DNA of 64,000 nt, taken from Chlorobiota bacterium (GTDB lineage Bacteria; Bacteroidota; Bacteroidia; Bacteroidales; F082). Positions 50,637-58,543 of the stretch are shown piece after piece (within the stretch, counting starts at the first letter, position 1; every line of letters starts with the position of its first letter). Made by a program: the position numbers and the translations under genes. The notes below the pieces were generated by a model. That model was not told where the DNA came from. It made no database searches and was given only the letters and a program-made list of their open reading frames with translations. The DNA is taken from assembly GCA_013151215.1 (NCBI GenBank), contig JAADIS010000113.1, positions 1 to 64,000 on the forward strand, in the 5' to 3' direction.

Positions 50637-52481
50637 ATGAAAAAAATAATCAATAATATAAAAGAAAATTACAAACTCGTTTTAGGGGTTTTAGTTATAG
50701 GAATATTCCTGGGTTGGATATTTTTTCACCAAGGCGGTGAAAATGCGATCCCTCAAACCCAGACGGAAAACGACGGGCATGACCATGCCAAGGAAGCCGG
50801 GACGATATGGACCTGCTCCATGCACCCGCAAATAAAGAAGGACAAACCCGGCAAATGCCCGATATGCTCCATGGATCTAATTCCGGTGCAGGATCATTCG
50901 GGAACTACTGACGAGGAATTGGATGCTGAAGCCATCACATTATCGGATGCAGCAGCAAGGCTAGCTCAAATAGAAACGATGAAAGTTGTTCGGGGCAAGC
51001 CAACCAAAGAAGTTTACCTTCAAGGCAAAGTACATGCCGACGAAAGGAATATCGCCGAGCTTACAGCCCGTTTTGGAGGCCGTATCGAGAAACTCTTCGT
51101 CAATTTCACCGGGCAAAATGTCAGAAAGGGCGAAAAGCTTGCGACAATATACTCCCCTGGCTTGGTAACAGCTCAAAGGGAACTTCTTGAGGCAATCTCG
51201 TTCAAGGAAACCCGGCCGGCGCTATACCGCGCTTCCAGGGCAAAACTTAAGCTTTGGGACCTCACCGACGGCCAGATCGACGAAATAGAGCAAAGCGGCG
51301 ACCCGATAGTCTATTTCGACGTGCTCTCACCCATAAGCGGAACGGTAATGAAACGCCATGTGGCCCTGGGCGATTATGTGAAGGAGGGCAGCGCCCTGTT
51401 CCAGGTAATTGACTTGAAAAAGGTCTGGGTCATGTTCGACGCATATGAGAGCGACCTGCCATGGATAAAACTGAATGACAAGGTGAACTTCAGCGTCCAG
51501 GCCTTGCCGGGCAAAAGCTTCAGCGCACGAGTTACATATATCGACCCATTCCTGAACGCCAGGACGCGAGTAGCAAAAGTAAGGGTTGAAATGCAGAACA
51601 AGAAGATGGAGCTGAAACCGGAGATGTTCGCAAACGGAATTGTTGATTCGGACCTCGCCGACAACAGCAGCGAGATCCTTATCCCCAAATCGTCGATATT
51701 GTGGACAGGAAAGCGCGCCATAGTATATGTAAAATCACCGAACAGCAAAGCCACTTCTTTCAAATACCGCGAAATAGTACTGGGCCCGGAGGCAGGCAAC
51801 TTTTATGTTGTCGCCAAAGGCTTGATGGAAGGCGAGACCATAGCGACCAACGGCGTGTTTAAAATTGATGCCGCATCGCAGCTACAAGGGCTTCCGAGCA
51901 TGATGAACCCCGAGGGCGGAGCAGGTTCCACTCCTCACGATATGTCGAAAATGGATATGGGCGGCGGCAAAAAAGCAAAGACAGCGAAAAAAAGCAAGTC
52001 CATGAGCAAAATGGAAAAGCCCGCCAAGACAGCTGTTGAATTCAAGACTCAGCTAAAGGCAGTTTATGAGGCCTATATTAAAATGAAGGACGCATTTGTT
52101 GCCAGCGACGGCAAAACTGCCGCAGCAATGGCAGCCAAAGTCAAAAAAGCCATCGGCAATACCGATATGGCCTTGCTGAAAGGCGATGCGCACATAATGT
52201 GGATGGGACAGATGACTAAGCTGAACTCCTTGCTTGAGGAAATTATAAATGAAGGAAATATTGAAAAACAACGATTCATATTTTCTAAATTCAATCCGGT
52301 TTTCGCCGAAAGCATTAAAAATTTCGGCTTAAACAACACAACTGCATATTATCAGTTTTGCCCCATGGCCAATGATCGTGGCGGAGCATATTGGATTAGC
52401 GAGAGCAAGGAAATAAAAAACCCCTACTTTGGCGACAAGATGCTGGGTTGCGGCGAGACCAAAGAAACATTCAATAATTAA
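50637..52481 (+). CDS. cusB: CusB-like periplasmic adaptor with HMBD domain and C-terminal DUF3347
   Basis: WTCSMHPQIKKDKPGKCPICSMDLIP (heavy-metal binding domain); HlyD-like ELTARFGGRIEKLFVNFTGQNVRKGEKLATIYSPGL; C-term FCPMANDRGGAYWISESKEIKNPYFGDKMLGCGE. Confidence 0.92.
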   Translation: MKKIINNIKENYKLVLGVLVIGIFLGWIFFHQGGENAIPQTQTENDGHDHAKEAGTIWTCSMHPQIKKDKPGKCPICSMDLIPVQDHSGTTDEELDAEAITLSDAAARLAQIETMKVVRGKPTKEVYLQGKVHADERNIAELTARFGGRIEKLFVNFTGQNVRKGEKLATIYSPGLVTAQRELLEAISFKETRPALYRASRAKLKLWDLTDGQIDEIEQSGDPIVYFDVLSPISGTVMKRHVALGDYVKEGSALFQVIDLKKVWVMFDAYESDLPWIKLNDKVNFSVQALPGKSFSARVTYIDPFLNARTRVAKVRVEMQNKKMELKPEMFANGIVDSDLADNSSEILIPKSSILWTGKRAIVYVKSPNSKATSFKYREIVLGPEAGNFYVVAKGLMEGETIATNGVFKIDAASQLQGLPSMMNPEGGAGSTPHDMSKMDMGGGKKAKTAKKSKSMSKMEKPAKTAVEFKTQLKAVYEAYIKMKDAFVASDGKTAAAMAAKVKKAIGNTDMALLKGDAHIMWMGQMTKLNSLLEEIINEGNIEKQRFIFSKFNPVFAESIKNFGLNNTTAYYQFCPMANDRGGAYWISESKEIKNPYFGDKMLGCGETKETFNN

Positions 52482-52486
52482 TTGTC

Positions 52487-52526
52487 ATTCACCGGACGGG
52501 GAAATCAAGTTACCCGTCCGGTGAAT
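52487..52526 (+). terminator. Strong hairpin downstream of cusB-like gene
   Basis: ATTCACCGGACGGG-gaaatcaagtta-CCCGTCCGGTGAAT, perfect 14-bp stem, weak T tract after it. Confidence 0.65.
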
Positions 52527-52559
52527 CTTTAATCAAATAACATTTTAAATATCAGTCAG

Positions 52560-53114
52560 ATGTCAGAAAATACCTTACATATCAAAAATATGGTTTGCGA
52601 CAGATGCATTAGGGTTGTAAAAGAAGACCTTAGCAAGCTGGGATTGAAAATTTATTCGGTTGAGCTGGGAAAAGCTGAAGTTGACCGGCAGCCTGATGAA
52701 GAAATGTTGCAAAAGATCAAAGTAACGCTCGAAAAAGAAGGATTTGAGCTTATGAGCGATAAAAAGACAAGAATAGTTTCTGCAATAAAAACCGAGATAA
52801 TAAAGCTTACCCGAGACGAAAGCAACGATCAGAAGCTTAAATTCTCGGAATACATTTCCTCCAAGCTAAACCACGACTACTCATATATAAGCAATCTGTT
52901 CTCGGAACTGGAAGGCACTACCATCGAGAAATTTGCCATCAACCAAAAAATAGAATATATAAAAGAATTGATTATCTACGATGAACTGTCGCTGAACGAG
53001 ATTTCCTATAAACTAGGTTATAGCAGCGTTCAGTATTTGTCGAGCCAGTTTAAAAAGGTTACCGGCCTAACACCTACCGATTTTAAAAGACTTTATAATC
53101 GGAGACATAAATAA
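52560..53114 (+). CDS. Fused HMA-like metal-binding domain + AraC-type HTH regulator
   Basis: N-term LHIKNMVCDRCIRVVKEDLSKLGLKIYSVELGKAEV (CxxC); C-term LSLNEISYKLGYSSVQYLSSQFKKVTGLTPTDFKRL (AraC HTH). Confidence 0.88.
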   Translation: MSENTLHIKNMVCDRCIRVVKEDLSKLGLKIYSVELGKAEVDRQPDEEMLQKIKVTLEKEGFELMSDKKTRIVSAIKTEIIKLTRDESNDQKLKFSEYISSKLNHDYSYISNLFSELEGTTIEKFAINQKIEYIKELIIYDELSLNEISYKLGYSSVQYLSSQFKKVTGLTPTDFKRLYNRRHK

Positions 53115-53191
53115 CTGTATTTTAATAATATAAACAAAAATATCATTAATTATTTCCATCATTTCATAATAGCGAATTGAATACTAAGAGT

Positions 53192-53199
53192 TATTTTTG
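53192..53199 (+). promoter_or_regulatory. Putative -7 promoter element
   Basis: TATTTTTG (TAnnTTTG) just upstream of the 53217 ORF. Confidence 0.25.
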
Positions 53200-53216
53200 A
53201 TAACAATTTATTTAAA

Positions 53217-53585
53217 ATGTTCAAAAAAATCACATACGCCATTTTTGCCAGCTTGCTGATACTCACTATCGGCAACCTGATTACGGCCGGTGGTTTTTGC
53301 AATATAAATGAATTACAAAAAACTCAACACGGTTGTTGCACAATGAACCATCCCGGCGACGAGAGTCAAAGCGATTGCGATCATTGCCTTATCACTCAAA
53401 AGGAAATAATTAGCATCGACAACAACAAAATTTTTTCTCAAAATAGTGGTGATATAAGCGAAGTTGATTCGGAGATTGCCCCTGATGCCACTGAAATTTC
53501 AAGGCCTGCCATTATCAAGCCTAGGTTTTTCAACAATAACAGGGATCGAGACCTGCTCGCTTATTATCACTCGTATTTAATTTGA
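53217..53585 (+). CDS. Small secreted Cys/His-rich protein
   Basis: Signal peptide; FCNINELQKTQHGCCTMNHPGDESQSDCDHCLIT. Confidence 0.6.
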   Translation: MFKKITYAIFASLLILTIGNLITAGGFCNINELQKTQHGCCTMNHPGDESQSDCDHCLITQKEIISIDNNKIFSQNSGDISEVDSEIAPDATEISRPAIIKPRFFNNNRDRDLLAYYHSYLI

Positions 53586-53705
53586 AGTATTAGTTTGAAT
53601 TAGTTGAAAGATCAATTCTACGGTCTTTATATGACTAATATAAATTAATTGCATTTTGTTTTTCGTAAGAACAAATGTTAGGTTTCATAATTAAATACTA
53701 ATAAA

Positions 53706-54248
53706 ATGAAAAAAATCATAATTATAATGCTAATTGCATTCGGATACCAATTAAATGTTTATTCGCAGTTTCAGCTTATAGCTGACACACAGACCAATAG
53801 TAGGATTATTGAGTTAAATGACGGCAATTTAAAGTTGATGAACACAGATTTAAAACATAAAACCGTAAGTATAAATAATATTGACAATACACCCTGGAAG
53901 AGTTTTAAATTGAACATTGGTAAATCACAAGACCTCTACAACTTACAATTGTTGGATTTAAGTGCAAACCAGCACGACAGCACTCATTTATTTTTACTTT
54001 ACTCCACCTATCGCAGCGAACTGATGCCCATTGAGGATTTTTCCGAAAAATTTCATGGCAGTTTAACCCTGACCATCACTAACACCAAAGGCGATATGCT
54101 CCTGTTTGTTGACAAGGCTGCCGATTATAAGATATTGGGAAGCTACCCTAAATCGAAACTGATTGTTTATAAGCTAAAAAGACATGGTTTCAAATCGCGC
54201 AGGAATGTTGAAATATACAATTTAAACAATTATTCATTAAGTCTTTAA
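53706..54248 (+). CDS. Secreted hypothetical protein
   Basis: 180 aa ORF with signal peptide (MKKIIIIMLIAFGYQLNVYSQ), in-line with the metal cluster. Confidence 0.65.
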   Translation: MKKIIIIMLIAFGYQLNVYSQFQLIADTQTNSRIIELNDGNLKLMNTDLKHKTVSINNIDNTPWKSFKLNIGKSQDLYNLQLLDLSANQHDSTHLFLLYSTYRSELMPIEDFSEKFHGSLTLTITNTKGDMLLFVDKAADYKILGSYPKSKLIVYKLKRHGFKSRRNVEIYNLNNYSLSL

Positions 54249-54258
54249 AAGCAGTATT

Positions 54259-54573
54259 ATGACACAGCCAAGAACAGTAAACTCGACATTCACAGCAGAG
54301 AAGTTTTTAGATAACGAATTGGTTATCAAGTTGCTTAAGGCACTCAACAGCATTAGGGGCATTACTAACATACAGGCCTCGCACAATCAATTATACGTTG
54401 AGTACTACGACCGGATGCTTGACGAAAGCTATATTAAAAGCACTCTGGAGAATTTAAACTTCCCGTTTGAAAAAACTGATGTTCAAAAGGGCTTCTTCGG
54501 ACGGATGATAGATAAAATTGCCGATGACAATAAAACGGAGTTCGGCAGCAGCGGACCCCATTGCTGTGGTTAA
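54259..54573 (+). CDS. HMA-fold-like protein lacking CxxC, with C-terminal HCCG
   Basis: LLKALNSIRGITNIQASHNQLYVEYYDRMLDESYIKSTLENLNFPFEKT matches the HMA beta-alpha-beta pattern; tail SSGPHCCG. Confidence 0.6.
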   Translation: MTQPRTVNSTFTAEKFLDNELVIKLLKALNSIRGITNIQASHNQLYVEYYDRMLDESYIKSTLENLNFPFEKTDVQKGFFGRMIDKIADDNKTEFGSSGPHCCG

Positions 54574-54585
54574 AATATCAAAACT

Positions 54586-54765
54586 ATGATTTATCTTAAG
54601 ACATTTCTGTTAGTATTGGTATTGATAATCACCCTAAGCAGCATTTTTGCCTTAACCAGCAAACATCGCGATAAAGGCAAGGATGAATCAAGGGGTGGGA
54701 ACAAAGATGAAGATGCCTGCGCCGAATGCGGCATAAAGGAGTTTATCAAGTGCGACAAGCTTTAG
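54586..54765 (+). CDS. 59-aa membrane-anchored Cys-rich small protein (not in ORF track)
   Basis: Hand translation MIYLKTFLLVLVLIITLSSIFALTSKHRDKGKDESRGGNKDEDACAECGIKEFIKCDKL; 13-bp gap after the previous stop. Confidence 0.55.
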   Translation: MIYLKTFLLVLVLIITLSSIFALTSKHRDKGKDESRGGNKDEDACAECGIKEFIKCDKL

Positions 54766-54820
54766 GTGCAGGTATTAAACATAGGAATTAATAAAAAATC
54801 GAAAATTAAAATTAAAGATC

Positions 54821-55162
54821 ATGAAACTTATAAAAGCATATATCCGCCATCGTAAAGCAGCCGATGTATTCAATGAGCTGCAAAAAGCAGGGTTCTGCTG
54901 CATGACCTTCGTGGATTGCGAGGGCACAGGGCAATATTCCGACAAGGAAAAGCAGCACATCAGCACAAAATATCCTTTCACGGATTCATACCGGGTTATA
55001 AAACTTGAGATGCTCATCGCAAAAGAACATGTTGAAGCTGTTGTGAAGCTTATTAAAAAGAGCGCAAAAACAGGATATCGCGGCGATGGGCTTATAATCG
55101 TCTCGCCTGTTGACGAGGTATATAAGGTAAGAACGGACGAAACCGGGATACTATCAATTTAA
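54821..55162 (+). CDS. PII-like signalling protein (nitrogen regulator family, metal-cluster-associated type)
   Basis: MKLIKAYIRHRKAADVFNELQKAGFCCMTFVDCEGTG...KTGYRGDGLIIVSPVDEVYKVRTDETG (B-loop/C-loop-like PII motifs). Confidence 0.85.
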   Translation: MKLIKAYIRHRKAADVFNELQKAGFCCMTFVDCEGTGQYSDKEKQHISTKYPFTDSYRVIKLEMLIAKEHVEAVVKLIKKSAKTGYRGDGLIIVSPVDEVYKVRTDETGILSI

Positions 55163-55208
55163 TTACGACCGCTTATCGCAGAAATCACCTTTATTATAGA
55201 TAACACAC

Positions 55209-55847
55209 ATGAAACTAAGGACAATATTGATTATGGCATTTATAACTTCCTGTTCGTACTACTCCGTAACTTTAAGCCAGGAAAACAATCCCGGCTACAG
55301 TAGCATAATGGAAGTTACTGACTCATCGTCCGCTAAGCAGGCGGTCATCCATGAGCAGATAGAAGCGGGAATGCTTTTGTTAAGAACCCCTTACGAACTA
55401 GACGACGACTCGCAAGGGCAGATGAAAGCCGTTTTAAGGTATTATTTCTGGCTTGAGGATGCAATGTTCAACAAGAACGCCAACGATATCGCGCTTGCTG
55501 CCGGACTGATGAAGTGCAAGACCAAAAATGTCTCGGATAAGAACATTTGGGGAAAGGGCTATACTGCCTGGGACAATCACAAGGCAGCCCTTTTAAAAAA
55601 TCTGAACCTTATCATAGAAGAAAAACCAATTGCTGAAAAGCAAGCCCATTTCAATAAGATATCGGAAACTATTTATTGCATGATAAAAAACTTCAACATA
55701 ATTGATAATAGGGCTTATGCTGCTTTTTGCCCCATAGCGCTAAAAAACAAGGGCGCGATATGGGTTGGGGACGGCCGAGTGCTGAGAAACCCGTATCTGG
55801 GGAATAAAATGCCCGATTGCGGCGAAATAATCGAATTGTTCAAATAA
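55209..55847 (+). CDS. DUF3347 domain protein
   Basis: AAFCPIALKNKGAIWVGDGRVLRNPYLGNKMPDCGEIIELF matches the DUF3347 tail of the CusB-like adaptor. Confidence 0.8.
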   Translation: MKLRTILIMAFITSCSYYSVTLSQENNPGYSSIMEVTDSSSAKQAVIHEQIEAGMLLLRTPYELDDDSQGQMKAVLRYYFWLEDAMFNKNANDIALAAGLMKCKTKNVSDKNIWGKGYTAWDNHKAALLKNLNLIIEEKPIAEKQAHFNKISETIYCMIKNFNIIDNRAYAAFCPIALKNKGAIWVGDGRVLRNPYLGNKMPDCGEIIELFK

Positions 55848-55858
55848 AGATAAATAGC

Positions 55859-56425
55859 ATGAAAGCTTTAAAAAACAACATTAGCAAATTTAAATTTCTC
55901 ATGGCAATACTGCTGAGCATGTTTTATGCGAGGAGTTTTTCCCAAACAGAAATCTACAGGACAAACAATGGCTTGTTGAAAGTCTCTACAGATTTAAATA
56001 AACAGTCGCTGGTAGTAAGCTCCAAGAAATTAATTATAATGCTCGATTACGAGACAGGAAACTTTACCATGAAGCAAGAGTTATCCGAATTGATTACCGA
56101 TAACGACTCCGTTCAGGACATGTTGACCAAGCTTCCCCAAAAATTCATTGTCATAAAAGGAAAGCTTGACATCGACTATGTAAACACTATACAGCACGCC
56201 CCTATTGACTTTAAGGTTGAGGGAACGATTCTGCCGGCGAATCGGCAAATAATCGGGAGCGGGAACCTGGTCCACATGGTCGAGGGCAGTTCTGCGGCTT
56301 GTTTGCTAAGCCTTTCCTTCACGCTTGAAAGCGATGATTTTTTTGACCGGGAAATAAGTTTTCCGCTCGACGGCAAGATTTACGTCAATGTTCTTCAAAC
56401 ACTAATGGCCAGGGTTAATGATTAA
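55859..56425 (+). CDS. Secreted hypothetical protein (possibly YceI-like)
   Basis: Start taken at MKALKN; signal peptide; beta-rich; LDIDYVNTIQHAPIDFKVEGTILPANRQIIGSGNLVHM. Confidence 0.55.
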   Translation: MKALKNNISKFKFLMAILLSMFYARSFSQTEIYRTNNGLLKVSTDLNKQSLVVSSKKLIIMLDYETGNFTMKQELSELITDNDSVQDMLTKLPQKFIVIKGKLDIDYVNTIQHAPIDFKVEGTILPANRQIIGSGNLVHMVEGSSAACLLSLSFTLESDDFFDREISFPLDGKIYVNVLQTLMARVND

Positions 56426-56462
56426 TAAATTAAAAGAAACCAAATTCCTAAATCTTATATAT

Positions 56463-56882
56463 ATGAAGTATTTAAATTTAAAGTTCGGCATCACCTTAAC
56501 AGTATTGTTGATGCTAATGCTAGGCACCGGGAAATCCATTTTTTCGCAACAGGCGGGTCAATGGGTTGCGCCCGAGGATGCAAGTAAAGTTACGAACCCT
56601 TATGCCGGCGACGAGCAAGTGACCAAGGACGGTGAAACCTTATTCACCCAACTTTGCCTTGTATGTCACGGCAAAAAAGGAAAAGGAGACGGAATCGGCG
56701 GCATGTCGCTGAACCCCAGGCCCTCCAACTTCACAAAAAGTGCTGTCCAGGATCAATCCGATGGTGCTTTATACTGGAAGATAACCACCGGGAGACCTCC
56801 GATGGCTGCGTATGAAACAGTGCTTAACGATAAACAGCGCTGGAGTTTAGTAAATTATATCAGAAAATTTAAAAAAGATTAG
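56463..56882 (+). CDS. Class I-type monohaem cytochrome c (ORF opens at 56418)
   Basis: CLVCHGKKGKGDGIGGMSLNPRPSNF...LYWKITTGRPPMAAYE. Confidence 0.9.
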   Translation: MKYLNLKFGITLTVLLMLMLGTGKSIFSQQAGQWVAPEDASKVTNPYAGDEQVTKDGETLFTQLCLVCHGKKGKGDGIGGMSLNPRPSNFTKSAVQDQSDGALYWKITTGRPPMAAYETVLNDKQRWSLVNYIRKFKKD

Positions 56883-56883
56883 T

Positions 56884-58116
56884 ATGAAAAAAATCTATTT
56901 ATTATCAGTAATGATTTTTTCGTTCGTGGCTGCCGTAAATTCTCAATCGGTAACCAACAACGATTATAAGACACTGAGCGACAACATTAATTCTATTACA
57001 CCAAAAAACACTTCCTTCATGGTAAGGGGTTATTCCCACTTTGGGCTAAACATCAACGATGAGCAAACAAGCTTTTCTTACGGCCAATTTTCCCCTATTT
57101 TCCTTTGGAAGCAGGGCAGCAGGTTTATTTTCGAAACCGAGCTTGAGTTCGAGTTCGAGGACAACCAGCTCAATATCGGGCTTGAGTATGCAAATGCTTC
57201 TTATATAGTGTCCAAGGCGTTGGTGTTCAGGGCCGGGGCATTCTTGCTCCCTTTCGGGACATTCATCGAAAGATACCATCCTGCTTGGATTAACAGGCTC
57301 TCGTCCAAGCCTTTGGGCTTCGGTCATGATGGCATCGGGCCTTCGTCTGATTTAGGGGTAGCTGTAAGAGGTGCTTTTCAAGTAGGGAAAAGCAAGCTTG
57401 CTTACGACCTATATGTTGTGAACGGCCCTCAGCTGAAGACCGGCCTTGTTGAGCCAGAGGAAGCCGGCATGCTCGATTTCAGCTTAAACACCTCTGACAA
57501 CAATAAGAACAAAGCCGTAGGAGGCCGTTTGGGATTCTTCCCTCTTAGCTCATCGGCACTCGAAGTAGGCGTGTCGGGATATTTTGCAAAACCCGGCAGC
57601 GAAACATCCCCCTTTGCAGGAGACTCGATATTAGGTTCATTGAATTACCAAGACGTTTCCGTTTCAATGTACAGCATCGACCTCAGCTTTGTCAAGAACC
57701 TGGGGTCTGTTGGCTTAATCGATATCAAGGGACAGTATAATTATTCAAGCCTAAGCGATGCTAATTACTATAATCCCGAAGAAGACAATATATATACCTT
57801 CAAGAACAAGAGCTCGGCTTATTATGCACAAATTTCGTATAAGCCTATCTCGGTAAACAATTCAATAATTAAAAACCTGGAGCTTGTCGGAAGGTATTCG
57901 GCATATAACACTCCGGAAGATGCATTGTGGAATTCCAAGCTGCGCCAGTACTCAATAGGCTTAAACTATTGGTTAACGTGGCGCTCAGTAATCAAACTGA
58001 GCTTCGACAACCTTAAAAACAATGTTTCCGAGGCAAGTGGCGAAAGAAACGAAGAAGAAGAACACGGCCCTCTGTTGGGCAACGCGTTTTATATTCACTG
58101 GGCAATAGGGTTTTAA
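56884..58116 (+). CDS. Outer-membrane beta-barrel (porin-like) protein
   Basis: Signal peptide; alternating amphipathic strands (RFIFETELEFEFEDNQLNIGLEYANASYIVSKALVFRAGAFLLPFGTF); C-term YIHWAIGF. Confidence 0.75.
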   Translation: MKKIYLLSVMIFSFVAAVNSQSVTNNDYKTLSDNINSITPKNTSFMVRGYSHFGLNINDEQTSFSYGQFSPIFLWKQGSRFIFETELEFEFEDNQLNIGLEYANASYIVSKALVFRAGAFLLPFGTFIERYHPAWINRLSSKPLGFGHDGIGPSSDLGVAVRGAFQVGKSKLAYDLYVVNGPQLKTGLVEPEEAGMLDFSLNTSDNNKNKAVGGRLGFFPLSSSALEVGVSGYFAKPGSETSPFAGDSILGSLNYQDVSVSMYSIDLSFVKNLGSVGLIDIKGQYNYSSLSDANYYNPEEDNIYTFKNKSSAYYAQISYKPISVNNSIIKNLELVGRYSAYNTPEDALWNSKLRQYSIGLNYWLTWRSVIKLSFDNLKNNVSEASGERNEEEEHGPLLGNAFYIHWAIGF

Positions 58117-58135
58117 TTAATTAAAAGGAAAAAAA

Positions 58136-58411
58136 ATGAAAAATTACTTAAATATACTAATAGTAAGCTTGTTCTTTGCAGTTATGGCCTTCGGGATCAG
58201 CAGCTGCGTTTCGGAAAAACAGCTGACGGAAGCAAAAAGCGGCGCCCAACTTTGGGCAGAGAACTGCGTCAGATGTCACAACACACCTTCACCAACATCA
58301 TACTCCGACCCTCAATGGGACGTAGTAGGGCTTCACATGAGGGTACGTGCCAACTTGACAGATAACGAAACAAAAAAAATAATCGAGTTTTTGAAATCTG
58401 CCAACAATTGA
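58136..58411 (+). CDS. Small cytochrome c-like lipoprotein
   Basis: Lipobox GISSC; GAQLWAENCVRCHNTPSPTSYSDPQWDVVGLHMRVRANLTDNETKKIIEFL. Confidence 0.8.
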   Translation: MKNYLNILIVSLFFAVMAFGISSCVSEKQLTEAKSGAQLWAENCVRCHNTPSPTSYSDPQWDVVGLHMRVRANLTDNETKKIIEFLKSANN

Positions 58412-58509
58412 CAAACATGAAACTTATGGCAGATGTTATTAGCAGCATTTGCCATAAGTTTTATACAATTTATCTATAATATTATAATATACAGTAAGTT
58501 GTAAATATG

Positions 58510-58517
58510 TAAATTTG
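58510..58517 (+). promoter_or_regulatory. Putative -7 promoter element for copA-like gene
   Basis: TAAATTTG (TAnnTTTG) 27 bp upstream of the ATG. Confidence 0.3.
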
Positions 58518-58543
58518 CTAAATTAATTAAAGAAAATAGTATC

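Noticed and set aside
58471-58500. AT palindrome TATAATATTATA upstream of copA as an operator
   Set aside because: Too AT-rich and low-complexity to distinguish from background in this genome.
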